Shown here one piece after another: positions 54,702 to 64,000 of a stretch of 64,000 nt of DNA (position 1 is the first letter of the stretch; each line of letters opens with the position of its first letter). The DNA comes from Aradus depressus. Its lineage: Eukaryota; Arthropoda; Insecta; Hemiptera; Aradidae. The translations under genes were made by a program, and so were the position numbers. The notes under the pieces are model-generated. The model had not been told where the DNA came from. It was given only the letters and a program-made list of their open reading frames with translations, and made no database searches. The stretch is taken from assembly GCA_963662175.1 (NCBI GenBank), contig OY759224.1:29149489-29213488 (forward strand). Reading direction: 5' to 3'.

Positions 54702-57700
54702 ATGGTATTTAAACTAATACAATTCAATTGCAATGGATTGAAAAAATATGAGGATATTCTTTCACTGATAGCTGAAGAGAGTCCGGATTGCCTCTGTCTC
54801 CAGGAGACCCATTTGAAGAAGGACTGCAGTATGCAGATTGCAGGTTACGTCTCGGTGAGATGTGATGGTCCGCAGGTCGAACGAGCAGCTGGCGGAGTCC
54901 TCATCCTCCTCCGTAACAATATACCTCAACAACCCCTCAGTATTAATACAGTTCTACAAGTCACAGCAGTCAAACTATGTACACCCCCGTATCTTACTAT
55001 TTGTAACCTGTATTTTCCCCCATCAACCAGCATTTCTGAGGCACAAATAAAACATGTTATCAGTCAGCTCCCACGGCCGGTTCTTCTGCTCGGGGACCTT
55101 AATGCACATAATCCAATTTGGGGTTCCAACTCGAAGAATACAAGAGGAGCTATGCTTGGGAGAATCTTTGAAGATGAAAACCTGATTGTAGTTAACACTG
55201 GCGAGCCTACCTACCTTAGCCCGGCATATGACACTTTCTCTATTCCTGATGTAACAGTTTGTTCCCCATCAATCTTCCCTCATGTTCATTGGATCGTCCT
55301 TCCGGACCAGTTCGGCAGTGATCACTTTCCTATCCGGATCTCTTTAGGTCTAGATGTCAGAGAAGCCTCTAGGCGGGGCCGCTGGATTATCGAGAGAGCA
55401 GACTGGGATCTTTATAGAAAGGAGGCAGTCCTCTCTCAGCAATGGACCTCTGACCCTGAATACAACTGTCAGCTTCTTACTGAAACCATTTTAAATGCTG
55501 CCCACAAGGCCATCCCACGAAGCTCTGGGGTGTCAAACAGAAAACTGGTTCCGTGGTTCAATAAGGCGTGTAAAGAAGCTATACGAAAAAGAAGGAGAGC
55601 ATTACAAAAATTCAAGCGGAATATGACTGAATCTAATCTTGTCAACTATAAAATGCTCAAAGCAGCTTGCAAAAAAATAATTCTAAAAAATAAAAAAGAA
55701 TCCTGGCACAGTTTTATAGCAAATATTAACTCTACTACACCATCCGAACTTCTGTGGAAAAGAATCAAAGCCATGAAAGCTGCTCCTGCACAGACCCCCA
55801 TCATCTTAGAATCAGGAGGAAGATTGATCTGTGACGAGCACGAAGTAGCAAACAAACTAGCCAGCACTTTTTGTCTCGACGACTGGACTTATGATCACTG
55901 GTTTACAGAGTACAGGGATAGGGAAGAAGACAATATCCTGGAATTCGGGTCACCGAACAATGAAAACTATAATCAACCTTTCAGTAGATGGGAACTTGAA
56001 AGCGCCCTGAAAGGCCTCAAGGGTAAGTCACCTGGTCCTGATGAGGTTCTATATGATATGATCCGCAATCTACCGGACTCAACGCTTGATCTGCTGCTGA
56101 GGATGTACAACGAACTGTGGACAATGAACAGATTCCCAGCAAGTTGGCGGGACTCCCTCGTCATACCACTGCTGAAGCCGGGTAAGGATAAGAGACTTTG
56201 CTCCAGTTACAGGCCCATCTCTCTCACTAGCTGCCTATGTAAGCTCGTTGAAAAGATGATCAACAAGAGACTGAGATGGACCCTTGAGAGAAATGGATTT
56301 ATCAACCCAGTGCAGAGTGGCTTTCGTGACAATCGCTCCACCATAGATAATCTAGTCAGGATAGACACCGAGATACAGAATGCCTTTATAAACAATCAAC
56401 ACGCGGTGGCAATTTTTTTCGATATAGAGAAAGCATTCGATACGGTATGGCGATATGGGATCCTCAAAAAACTCCACAACTGGGGCTTTAGAGGCAACTT
56501 ACCTCTATTTGTTAAGAATTTTCTGCAAGATAGAAGACTTCAAGTAATAACAGGAAAAACCCGGTCCTGTCTGAGATATAATCTTCATGGTATCCCTCAA
56601 GGAAGTGTATTGAGTCCTACACTATTTAACATTGCAATAAATGACCTGACTCAATGTCTAACGAGATACGTTAAAGGATTTCTCTATGCAGATGATTTCG
56701 CGATTCTATGTAGGGGCCTCAACCTGGATTACATTGCAGCTCATCTCCAAACAGCTACGGACAAAATAATAAATTGGTCTCGAAATTCTGGGCTCAAAAT
56801 ATCCGATAGCAAAACCCGTTTTGTACACTTTCATAGAAAAAAACAAATAAATCAACTTACCATCAACTTGGGAAACTCCCAGATTGACCAAATCGAATCC
56901 ACTCGCTTTTTAGGCCTTATTTTTGACTCTCGTCTTAGCTGGAAGAAACATATAACAGACCTAAAAGAACGATGTAATAAAAAAATGAGAATCATGTACT
57001 TGTTACAAAACTTAGACTGGGGATCCGACCGAAGGACTCTTTTAAAAATTTATCGAGCCTTAATACAATCCGTTTTAGACTATGGTTGTTTTGTATATGG
57101 CTCAGCTCGACCTCCAGCCCTGAAAACTCTTGACGCAGTACATCACAGAGGATTGAGGGTTGCTATAGGCGCATTCAGAACGAGCCCTGTTGTTAGCATA
57201 TGCTGCGAGGCCGGTATCCTGCCGTTATTTTTTAGAAGGCAACAGCTCGCTACAAAGTACATCTGCAAACTATATCCAAACCCTAGTCATCCAAATTATA
57301 AATTAATATTCAAACCAATGTACAAACACCTTTATCAAAATGCAACCAATCCCACCTTACCTCTCGCCCTGAGGATGCAAACAGCGGTTATGGCAATTGA
57401 TCAGATGCCAAAAAGGACCGACAATAAACAACCTCCATGGACACTCATAAAACCGAAAGCATATCTCAATGCGTGCCAGGGGCGTAGTGTAGAAGAACAA
57501 AAACATACCTTCTTCTCCATCCTTGCATCCATGCCCCTCGGAGCTCGATATTATACTGATGGCTCTCGAATCCCTAACTCAACGACGTGCTCCTTCACCA
57601 CAACATTCAAAACTCAAAAATTCAAACTGCACCCACTAGCCAATATTTATACTGCTGAGATGACTGCGATTTCATTAGCCTTGGAAAATGCTATCCTAGA

Positions 57701-58352
57701 AGCCGAGGATCTCATCATAGTCTGTACTGACTCACTAAGCTCTCTGCACGGTCTCGACAACATGTACAGCAGGCATCCACTGACCCACAAAGTACATTGC
57801 ATCATCAAAGCCTTGTCTGACATTGGTAAGAAAGTGGCACTAGTTTGGTCTCCCGGTCATATTGGCATCTCTGGAAACGAGACAGCAGATAAAGCTGCCA
57901 AGGAAGCCCATGAACTGACCGATATGTTACCGACGGTTCTGACCCCGAGAGAATTAGCATGCCCGCTGATTAGGGAGGTTTTCGATCAGTGGCAAGAGCA
58001 GTGGAATAATGTCGAAGAAAATAAACTGAAGATGACCAAAAGATTAGTCAATCCTTGGGCCTCTTCCAACCGAAGCTCGAGACGTGAAGAAGTTACCCTG
58101 GCTCGGCTGAGACTGGGACACTGCCGGTTAACGCATCGGTACCTCATCACCCGTGATGACCCACCCGATTGCAGGACCTGCGGAGTACGTCTGACTGTCA
58201 GACATATCATTGAAGAGTGCAGAACCTATGAGTCACTATTCGAGCAACATGGGTTGTCCCGGAACGTATATGAGGTACTAGGGAACAGAAATGAAACCAT
58301 AGATAAGCTGATGGCTTTACTAAAGGATGCAGATATCCTTAATGAAATTTAG
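54702..58352 (+). CDS. LINE ORF2: endonuclease, reverse transcriptase, RNase H
   Basis: 1216 residues from ATG 54702. The N-terminal AP-like endonuclease shows FNCNG, CLQETH, LLGDLNAHNP and GSDHFPI (to about residue 225). RT follows (about 440-720): SPGPDEVLYDMI, YRPISLTSCLCKLVEKMI, QSGFRDNRSTIDNL, FFDIEKAFDTVW, GIPQGSVLSPTLFNI and the catalytic YADD at about 662-665. RNase H occupies about 945-1075: YYTDGSR (Asp 953), YTAEMTAI, CTDSLSSL and SPGHIGISGNETADKAA. A Cys/His tail closes it (CRTCGVRL, VRHIIEEC). RNase H plus the CCHC ORF1 place it in the I superfamily (I/Nimb/Loa). It nicks target DNA and primes cDNA there. No inactivating change seen. Confidence 0.95.
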   Translation: MVFKLIQFNCNGLKKYEDILSLIAEESPDCLCLQETHLKKDCSMQIAGYVSVRCDGPQVERAAGGVLILLRNNIPQQPLSINTVLQVTAVKLCTPPYLTICNLYFPPSTSISEAQIKHVISQLPRPVLLLGDLNAHNPIWGSNSKNTRGAMLGRIFEDENLIVVNTGEPTYLSPAYDTFSIPDVTVCSPSIFPHVHWIVLPDQFGSDHFPIRISLGLDVREASRRGRWIIERADWDLYRKEAVLSQQWTSDPEYNCQLLTETILNAAHKAIPRSSGVSNRKLVPWFNKACKEAIRKRRRALQKFKRNMTESNLVNYKMLKAACKKIILKNKKESWHSFIANINSTTPSELLWKRIKAMKAAPAQTPIILESGGRLICDEHEVANKLASTFCLDDWTYDHWFTEYRDREEDNILEFGSPNNENYNQPFSRWELESALKGLKGKSPGPDEVLYDMIRNLPDSTLDLLLRMYNELWTMNRFPASWRDSLVIPLLKPGKDKRLCSSYRPISLTSCLCKLVEKMINKRLRWTLERNGFINPVQSGFRDNRSTIDNLVRIDTEIQNAFINNQHAVAIFFDIEKAFDTVWRYGILKKLHNWGFRGNLPLFVKNFLQDRRLQVITGKTRSCLRYNLHGIPQGSVLSPTLFNIAINDLTQCLTRYVKGFLYADDFAILCRGLNLDYIAAHLQTATDKIINWSRNSGLKISDSKTRFVHFHRKKQINQLTINLGNSQIDQIESTRFLGLIFDSRLSWKKHITDLKERCNKKMRIMYLLQNLDWGSDRRTLLKIYRALIQSVLDYGCFVYGSARPPALKTLDAVHHRGLRVAIGAFRTSPVVSICCEAGILPLFFRRQQLATKYICKLYPNPSHPNYKLIFKPMYKHLYQNATNPTLPLALRMQTAVMAIDQMPKRTDNKQPPWTLIKPKAYLNACQGRSVEEQKHTFFSILASMPLGARYYTDGSRIPNSTTCSFTTTFKTQKFKLHPLANIYTAEMTAISLALENAILEAEDLIIVCTDSLSSLHGLDNMYSRHPLTHKVHCIIKALSDIGKKVALVWSPGHIGISGNETADKAAKEAHELTDMLPTVLTPRELACPLIREVFDQWQEQWNNVEENKLKMTKRLVNPWASSNRSSRREEVTLARLRLGHCRLTHRYLITRDDPPDCRTCGVRLTVRHIIEECRTYESLFEQHGLSRNVYEVLGNRNETIDKLMALLKDADILNEI

Positions 58353-58931
58353 TACAATGTTGGGACTGGGAAATAGTCGAATGTGTGTTGAATATCTGTA
58401 TATGAGGAAGTATAATGAGTATCTGATGCGTCCTCTGGCTCTAGCGGGGCCTCAAGGCTTAGCGTTGACTCCCCGCTCTCGGGGCGAGTTGGCCCAGGAG
58501 GATGGCGGGGATTTGGAATTTTTTCCCATGGAAATATAGGTCAGTCTGAATAATTTGTAAAGTTCTATTCACTAATGTAGCACAATTGTACAAATGTATA
58601 TTGTAACAAAGTAGCACTGTACATAGAACTGGTTATATATAGTTAAGGCGACATGGTTTTTGTCCACATCCCCAGTGCCACCTCTTTCTGTTTATGCAAG
58701 TAAAGTTTTTCCTGAATTTGAGAGCGTGGGTCCGCCCTGCCTTGGGGCCGAGGCTCTGCCAGGGACGTGTGTGTATGTTTTGCTGTACGTTGAAGGTATG
58801 TTGATTTGTAACACTGTACACGTTAATCTGGTTCCTTCACAGTATGAATCTTCTGCGGAACTTTCCCACCAAGTTCTCTGGCGCTTATAACCTGAGTAGT
58901 TGAGCGCCTAACATAACATTCTTCTTCTTCT
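58353..58931 (+). other. LINE 3' UTR with (CTT)n end
   Basis: Non-coding end of the LINE. It contains a GC-rich palindromic patch near 58440-58500 (ACTCCCCGCTCTCGGGGCGAG) and ends TTCTTCTTCTT before the target duplication. Confidence 0.75.
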
Positions 58932-58943
58932 TATAGGCTTATT

Positions 58944-61900
58944 AAATAATAATTTTGTTTTACTCATAGTTACAGATACCAAATTCTCGTGATAAATTAT
59001 CCTGTCTAAAAAGTTAGCTTTGGCGATGAGTTTCATTAATTTTTTAGAGTCTGTAACTAGCATCATGTTCATACGGTTTCTTATGTTCTCCATAGTTTTC
59101 CCAAATACTGCATTATTTAATAATTTATAAAAGTCTTTTTCAAAATCATTTTTCGCTTTTTTACGAAGCTCAGTATTACAATCAATGTATGACTGTAACC
59201 AACGAGACTGTCGAAATTGTATCGCCCTATGAATTTTTTTGACTTTTAAACCATGTTTAATCGCTTGCTTTAAGTTGACGTAATGCACAACATATCGCTC
59301 ACGAGGATTGAAATGAGCAACTAATTTGTTTACTTTCCCGCCTGGAGGACTCATTGTCTCAGGTAAAAATGGTAAATCGTTATGAGCTGTGTGTAACTCG
59401 GGGGGATAGACTACGTCAACCTCCAGAATACATCCTAATTCTCCATCATCGTCCATGTTTTCGATATCTATGCTTTCAGAGTCTTTCACCCATTCAAAAC
59501 TCCCATAAGGTAGAGGTCTACTCATAGCATGCCCATAAAGATTATTAGCATCTAAATAGGCAATGTATGAAGACTCTTTTTCGGGATCATACTCAGGCAT
59601 ATAACTATTATTAGCACTCGCATATCGGTGTGATACCTGGCATAAACCTCCCCTGATCCCCCGCTCAAAGAATAATATCATGTCATAATCCATTAATTGC
59701 TCTAATTTCACCTTAGTATGCTTCAACATCGCATCCCATGTCATCCCAGGAGCAGTGAAATAATGTGCGGGGTCCACCTTATGACTATTAAGCATAACAT
59801 CTCGAAAATTCTGGAAAATATCCGCGAGGATGAGCACATCCGTTTTAAGATAGATGTCGCTGTATTCTCCAAGGGTAGAGCACTTAAACATATCCCAAAC
59901 ACGTAGTCCACGCGTATAGTCCTCTTCACTCAACGGGGTATCAGTCAAAGTATTATAAAATTTTTCCCGGGGAGGTAGACATTTCTCATCCAGTTTCTCC
60001 CAAGCGTCAACATAATCGTAACAGAAAACCCCTTTTTTGGTCACAAGAGGAAGCTGATCCTCATTAAAATATTTAGAGGTTTCCCTAAAGGCTGTTTTCG
60101 GAAGCACGCTAGCCATATAATCAAGACTACGACTTAAAAAGCGATAAGAGTCGATAAATCGAAGCTTAACACCGTGAACATGCTTAGTGAAGCTTATGTA
60201 TTTCTCCTCGGTATTGGGAATCACATCAACCCGCTCTGAATCTTTACCCAGCTCCATAACTATAATGTTTGCATCATAATTCGATAGATTATGAAAAATT
60301 ACAGGTATATATGAGGGAATTTTACACCGTAGGTTGCAGCTATTACAGGCTGCTCCTCTATATTTTCCGGTCAAATGATCATGATCCTTTACTTTAGGAT
60401 TAATCTCAGAGAAACTCCCTTCGCAAAGGTAACAATTTTGATCGTTTTCCCACTTCATCTCTTCGTCTTTTGTTATAATGATAGGAGTATTTTTTTTATA
60501 AAATTCTGAAATTTTGTAAGCTAATGAATCGATATATTTGATAAAGTGAGCACCCGCGTCTTTACCTCTATAGGTATATTAATAGAACCATCGGATACTA
60601 CGTGCACGCAAAAAGACATGGGCACATGTCGTTGATAAGGAACAGTCGCCTTCGATGTATCTTCAGAGAGGGGAGTCAACATGGTTTCAAAATCAGCATA
60701 AATAACAAAGGGTAGACGAAGCTGCCGTTCAACATTTTTGAATTCCAAAATGGGATCCTTAGGGAGCTCTATCCTAACTGGATTGTTTTTATCGCAATAC
60801 ATTTTATGTTCTCCTAATTTATTCTCACTCAACCTGCCATACTGGTTGTCAAAATGCTTAAAGCATCGCTTACAAATTATAATTTTGTTTTTATGCTTAG
60901 TAATTTGTGACCGTACGAGTCTTTCAAAATTTTTAATGTATATGTAATGCTGCTTCTCCCCTTCTGTCAAAAGAAGTAAATCACGATGGTCTTCTAATTC
61001 GTTCTTCACTATTTTTATTGGAAAAACATTATTATTTTCGTCCAACCCAAACACATTTATGGAAATATTGTTGGATTTTTCAAATTTCCTAATTTCATTG
61101 AGCGGAGTCGGGAAAGAAATGTCTGAAAAGTTATACCGATGCTGAACGCCAGTATATTTAGTCACACGCTGAGGTTTTTTTTCTACAAATTTAGATAAAA
61201 TGGAATACATAAAACAGTGGTGATCCTCGTTTTCAACATTAATACAAGCTTTTCTAGACTCAATGTTCTTTGGTAGAGGAACGTAGGTACTTCCACGAAG
61301 GGGTCGATATCTGTTTATTCGTAATCTCAATCCATCTACGGCAGTAAGAAACCATCCGCTCTTCTTCATTTGCGCTTCTTCCATCTCCACAGTTAATCTC
61401 TTAAAAGATACATCTAAGTATTTGTCTATATCTGTGTCCTTGAAGATAGGGCGATTTTTAGTCTTGAAAGCTTTATCCGTTAGATCGCCTACGACATTTT
61501 CAAACAAGCACTCTACTAGGAAATTAACTTTTAAAGCCGAATGTATCTGAAGCTGTTCCAAGATTTTTTCCTTTAGACAATCGCGCACATCTTCCAAAAA
61601 GCATTCTAGGTCTCCGTGTTTATTGGATCTAACAAAATAAGACTTAACTCTACCCTCGAAAGAAGTATCATAGAGAACCAGATTAGACTCATTAGGTACA
61701 AGTTTTAATAAAGTTTTCTTAAGAGGTTCATTCTTGGGTTTTTTCATAACCGGGGCATCATTACACACAGACTCATGTCGACTACCATTAAACCTATTGA
61801 AAAATTCATGTCTACAGTGTTTACACTTATAGACCGTTCCACAACTAAGTTCATGACGTTTTAGACTACATGATTTAGTAAAACTTGACTTACAATGTTT

Positions 61901-61999
61901 ACACATAAAACTAGGTTTAACCCCATGATTTAAAGCCATATGTATGTCAAAGTCACTTTTCAAGGACAGTTCATCACTACAATAATTGCACTTATACAT
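58944..61999 (-). pseudogene. Family-B DNA polymerase, N-terminal and central part
   Basis: Starts at ATG 61999. Residues 1-80 hold three Cys/His fingers (CNYCSDEL, CKHCKSSF, CKHCRHEF). Exo I is YADFET (about 60690). The frame then ends at 60521, but the matching continuation is in another frame from about 60570 (GKDAGAHFIKYIDSLAYKI), so one base was gained or lost near 60565-60590. The next part carries an endonuclease-VII-like module (CYLCEG, DHDHLTGKYRG, CNSCN), Exo II NLSNYDA, Exo III YLKTDVLILAD, motif A YLDANNLYGHAM and motif B KLLNNAVFGKTMEN, before the LINE at 58944. The 3' part is at 52545-53126. The total would be about 1.2 thousand residues, the usual size for this group. Protein-primed replicase lineage; broken by frameshift and insertion. 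Confidence 0.88.
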
Positions 62000-62041
62000 G
62001 ATAAATCAGTACTTATCCCAAGATAACCGAATGTTTAAAGT

Positions 62042-62310
62042 ACAGTTCACCTTCGCAGATCTCAACGATGTTGACACCTCAAAGACTCAATCAAGACTGA
62101 ATAAACTGATCACACAGACTATTTATATAGAATAGAGGAACCGATCACACCTGAAGGGAGCCGATGATAACCGAAACACAGTTCACTTTCACAGATCTCA
62201 GCGATGTTGACACCTCAAAGACTCAATGAAGTCTGAAAGAAACTGATCACGCAGACTATTTATATAGGATCGAGGACCCGAATACACCTGAAGGGAGTCG
62301 ATGATAGCCG
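62042..62310 (-). promoter_or_regulatory. Duplicated 136-bp promoter block upstream of polymerase gene
   Basis: The block starting 'acagttcacYttcRcagatc' occurs at 62042 and 62178. On the minus strand each copy holds a TATA box (CTATATAAATAG at about 62120-62130 and 62257-62267) and, 15-25 bases downstream, the arthropod initiator TCAGT (62105-62109 and 62242-62246). Both point to the polymerase start at 61999. Whether both are used is unknown. Confidence 0.65.
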
Positions 62311-62370
62311 AGCGTACACGATGATAGTCGAGCGTGCCCGATGAGAGCCGAGCGTACCCGATGATAGCCT
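62301..62370. repeat. 20-bp iterons (3.5 copies)
   Basis: 'atgatagccgagcgtacacg' repeats at 62301, 62321, 62341 and (half) 62361 with few changes. Placed between the terminal repeat and the promoters, they could be protein-binding sites. Confidence 0.75.
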
Positions 62371-62486
62371 AACCAAACGATGTTGACACTTGTGATCGTG
62401 TGACACACAAATTTAAAATTTAACTATATAAAACACGTAAGCAAACAACGAATGAAATAAATTTGAAATATAACTATATAAACAAT
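62371..62486. other. AT-rich spacer
   Basis: Contains short direct repeats ('ctatataaacaataaacgaa' and 'actatataaaacacgtaagc'). No gene. Confidence 0.35.
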
Positions 62487-62957
62487 AAACGAAACAAATT
62501 TAAGAACACAATGAACGAAACTAATTAATTCACATAGATAATAACAGAACTAAAGAGAAAACAAAAATATATATAACACTCAAAAATATAATTAAGAGAC
62601 AATCAAATAATTGTACAAAGTACTTACTGTAGCAGCAAACTAGTAGGTAGATCTCTTCAATAGCTCTGAAGAATGGGCTCCCCCCAGAGAAAGCTGCTCC
62701 TTATATAGACCAACTCTGCACATGTGCATTAATCGATAAAAAGAGGGAGGGGGGACTGCAGGTCTCGACATGCATGATCATGCAGGTGCCTGTTCAGGGT
62801 CACCGAGAGAAATAATCCCCAGATATCTCGACATGTTTGAACATGTAAACAACAACTTAATCCCTACAGATACGAAGGCCATTTTCCAATACATAGTAGA
62901 TATAAAAAAAATAATAATAATAAAAAACAATAATTCACAAATAACACCAAAGGACAG
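62487..62957 (-). repeat. Left arm of large inverted repeat (element terminus)
   Basis: 471 bp that is nearly identical, in reverse complement, to 63527-64000. It is likely the terminal inverted repeat of the polymerase-bearing element. Read leftward it carries a promoter (TATA near 62700) and a consensus 5' splice site (62627). The small frame 62770-63003 is a by-product, mirrored in the right arm. Terminal repeats of a few hundred bp are usual in Polinton and bidnavirus-like elements. Confidence 0.9.
62665..62708 (-). promoter_or_regulatory. Promoter in left arm, directed to polymerase
   Basis: Minus strand TCTATATAAGG (TATA at about 62700-62708), followed about 35 bases on by TTCAGA (62665-62670). 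The leader then continues to a GTAAGTAC donor at 62627, suggesting a spliced transcript towards the polymerase gene. No clear acceptor was found. Confidence 0.5.
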
Positions 62958-63527
62958 CTATAAATATAGCGATATCGTTATAACTACAGTAATATCGTTA
63001 TAAATATAGCGATATCGTTATAACTACAGTAATATCGTTATAAATATAGCGATATCGTTATAAATACTGTGATATCGTTATAAATATAGCGATATCGTTA
63101 TAACTACTGTGATAACGTTATAAATATAGCGATATCGTTATAACTATTGTGATATCGTTATAAATATAGCGATATCGTTATAACTACTGTGATATCGTTA
63201 TAAATATAGCGATATCATTATAACTACTGTGATATCGTTATAAATATAGCGATATCGTTATAACTACAGTAATATCGTTATAAATATAGCGATATCGTTA
63301 TAACTACTGTAATATCGTTATAAATATAGCGATATCGTTATAACTACTGTGATATCGTTATAAATATAGCGATATTGTTATAACTACTGTGATATCGTTA
63401 GAAATATAGCGATATCGTTATAACTACAGTAATATCGTTATAAATATAACGATATCGTTATAACTACTGTGATATCGTTATAAATATAGCGATATCGTTA
63501 TAACTATTGTGATATCTTTATACATAT
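62957..63527. repeat. 40-bp satellite at palindrome centre, about 14 copies
   Basis: Unit 'taaatatagcgatatcgtta' + 'taactactgtgatatcgtta' with an exact 40-bp period, itself two related 20-bp halves. All units have the same orientation, so the centre is not symmetrical although the arms are. Rich in the palindrome GATATC. Confidence 0.95.
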
Positions 63528-64000
63528 AGCTTACCATTGGTGTTATTTGTGAATTATTGTTTTTTATTATTATTATTTTTTTTATATCTACTATGTATTG
63601 GAAAATGGCCTTCGTATCTGTAGGGATTAAGTTGTTGTTTACATGTTCAAACATGTCGAGATATTTGGGGATTATTTCTCTCGGTGACCCTGAACAGGCA
63701 CCTGCATGATCATGCATGTCGAGACCTGCAGTCCCCCCTCCCTCTTTTTATCGATTAATGCACATGTGCAGAGTTGGTCTATATAAGGAGCAGCTTTCTC
63801 TGGGGGGAGCCCATTCTTCAGAGCTATTGAAGAGATCTACCTACTAGTTTGCTGCTACAGTAAGTACTTTGTACAATTATTTGATTGTCTCTTAATTATA
63901 TTTTTGAGTGTTATATATATTTTTGTTTTCTCTTTAGTTCTGTTATTATCTATGTGAATTAATTAGTTTCGTTCATTGTGTTCTTAAATTTGTTTCGTTT
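63527..64000 (+). repeat. Right arm of large inverted repeat (runs off window)
   Basis: Reverse complement of 62487-62957 with only scattered mismatches. It includes a mirrored TATA (63778-63788) and donor ACA|GTAAGTAC (63860). The match is still perfect at the last base of the window, so the repeat, and perhaps a second polymerase gene on the + strand, continues beyond it. Confidence 0.9.
63778..63861 (+). promoter_or_regulatory. Mirrored promoter and 5' splice site in right arm
   Basis: TCTATATAAGGAG at 63778-63790, TTCAGAG at about 63817, and donor GCTACA|GTAAGTAC with GT at 63860-63861. It drives transcription to the right, out of the window. Confidence 0.5.

Larger units (their letters stand above)
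53139..58931 (+). mobile_element. Apparently intact I/Nimb-type LINE, 5.8 kb
   Basis: Bounded by a perfect 12-bp target-site duplication TATAGGCTTATT (53127-53138 and 58932-58943). It starts CAGTCTGTGCC, has a 5' UTR of about 170 bp, ORF1, a 30-bp gap, ORF2, a 3' UTR of about 580 bp and a (CTT)n tail. Both ORFs are open and full length with catalytic motifs kept, so it may be recently active. It splits the polymerase gene and lies antisense to it. Confidence 0.93.

Noticed and set aside
62770..63717. Two mirrored small genes (62770-63003 plus, 63478-63717 minus)
   Set aside because: Both are the same chance frame in the two arms of the inverted repeat and read into the satellite. No domain and no signal.

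Overview
This window looks like nuclear DNA of an arthropod, most likely an insect. It is AT-rich and full of arthropod-type mobile DNA: Jockey-, I/Nimb- and R1-type LINEs, PIF/Harbinger, hAT and pogo-like DNA elements, Penelope-like hammerhead motifs, and tRNA-derived SINEs, one family ending in an insect-telomere-like CCTAA tail. Introns have GT-AG ends and the core promoters pair TATA with TCAGT. I see no rRNA, free-standing tRNA, CRISPR or prokaryotic operon. I cannot name the species.

Layout. 1-34 kb: a nested graveyard of transposons. It holds a pogo-like MITE (100-767), an RNase H-bearing LINE inside a Harbinger relic (4957-7265), a 19-bp satellite (9001-9616), several Jockey copies (17117-18295, 20531-21590, 25299-27920, plus antisense fragments), Harbinger relics, many SINEs, and a recurring unclassified repeat that I call family D. 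34.3-35.85 kb: a giant palindrome made of a 28-bp satellite that reverses orientation at its centre.

36.06-50.96 kb (+ strand): a candidate host gene of five small exons, all ending on codon boundaries. It would encode a secreted protein of about 129 residues with a signal peptide in exon 1. Its large introns are packed with transposons, a 52-bp minisatellite and a 40-bp satellite that is open in all three forward frames. Neighbouring exons share flanking intron sequence, which points to exon duplication. This is the best candidate for an undescribed gene.

52.5-64.0 kb: a protein-primed-type family-B DNA polymerase gene on the minus strand (Maverick/Polinton, adintovirus or bidnavirus-like lineage). 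It has N-terminal zinc fingers and an endonuclease-VII-like Cys/His module. A frameshift breaks it near 60575, and an apparently intact I/Nimb LINE (53139-58931, ORF1 + ORF2) is inserted in it with a 12-bp target-site duplication. Upstream lie duplicated TATA/initiator promoters, 20-bp iterons, and one arm of a nearly perfect inverted repeat (62487-62957 and 63527-64000) around a 40-bp satellite. The right arm runs off the window, so the locus may be a head-to-head dimer of the polymerase element.

All statements come from reading the sequence. Family assignments rest on recognisable motifs, and no searches were run.
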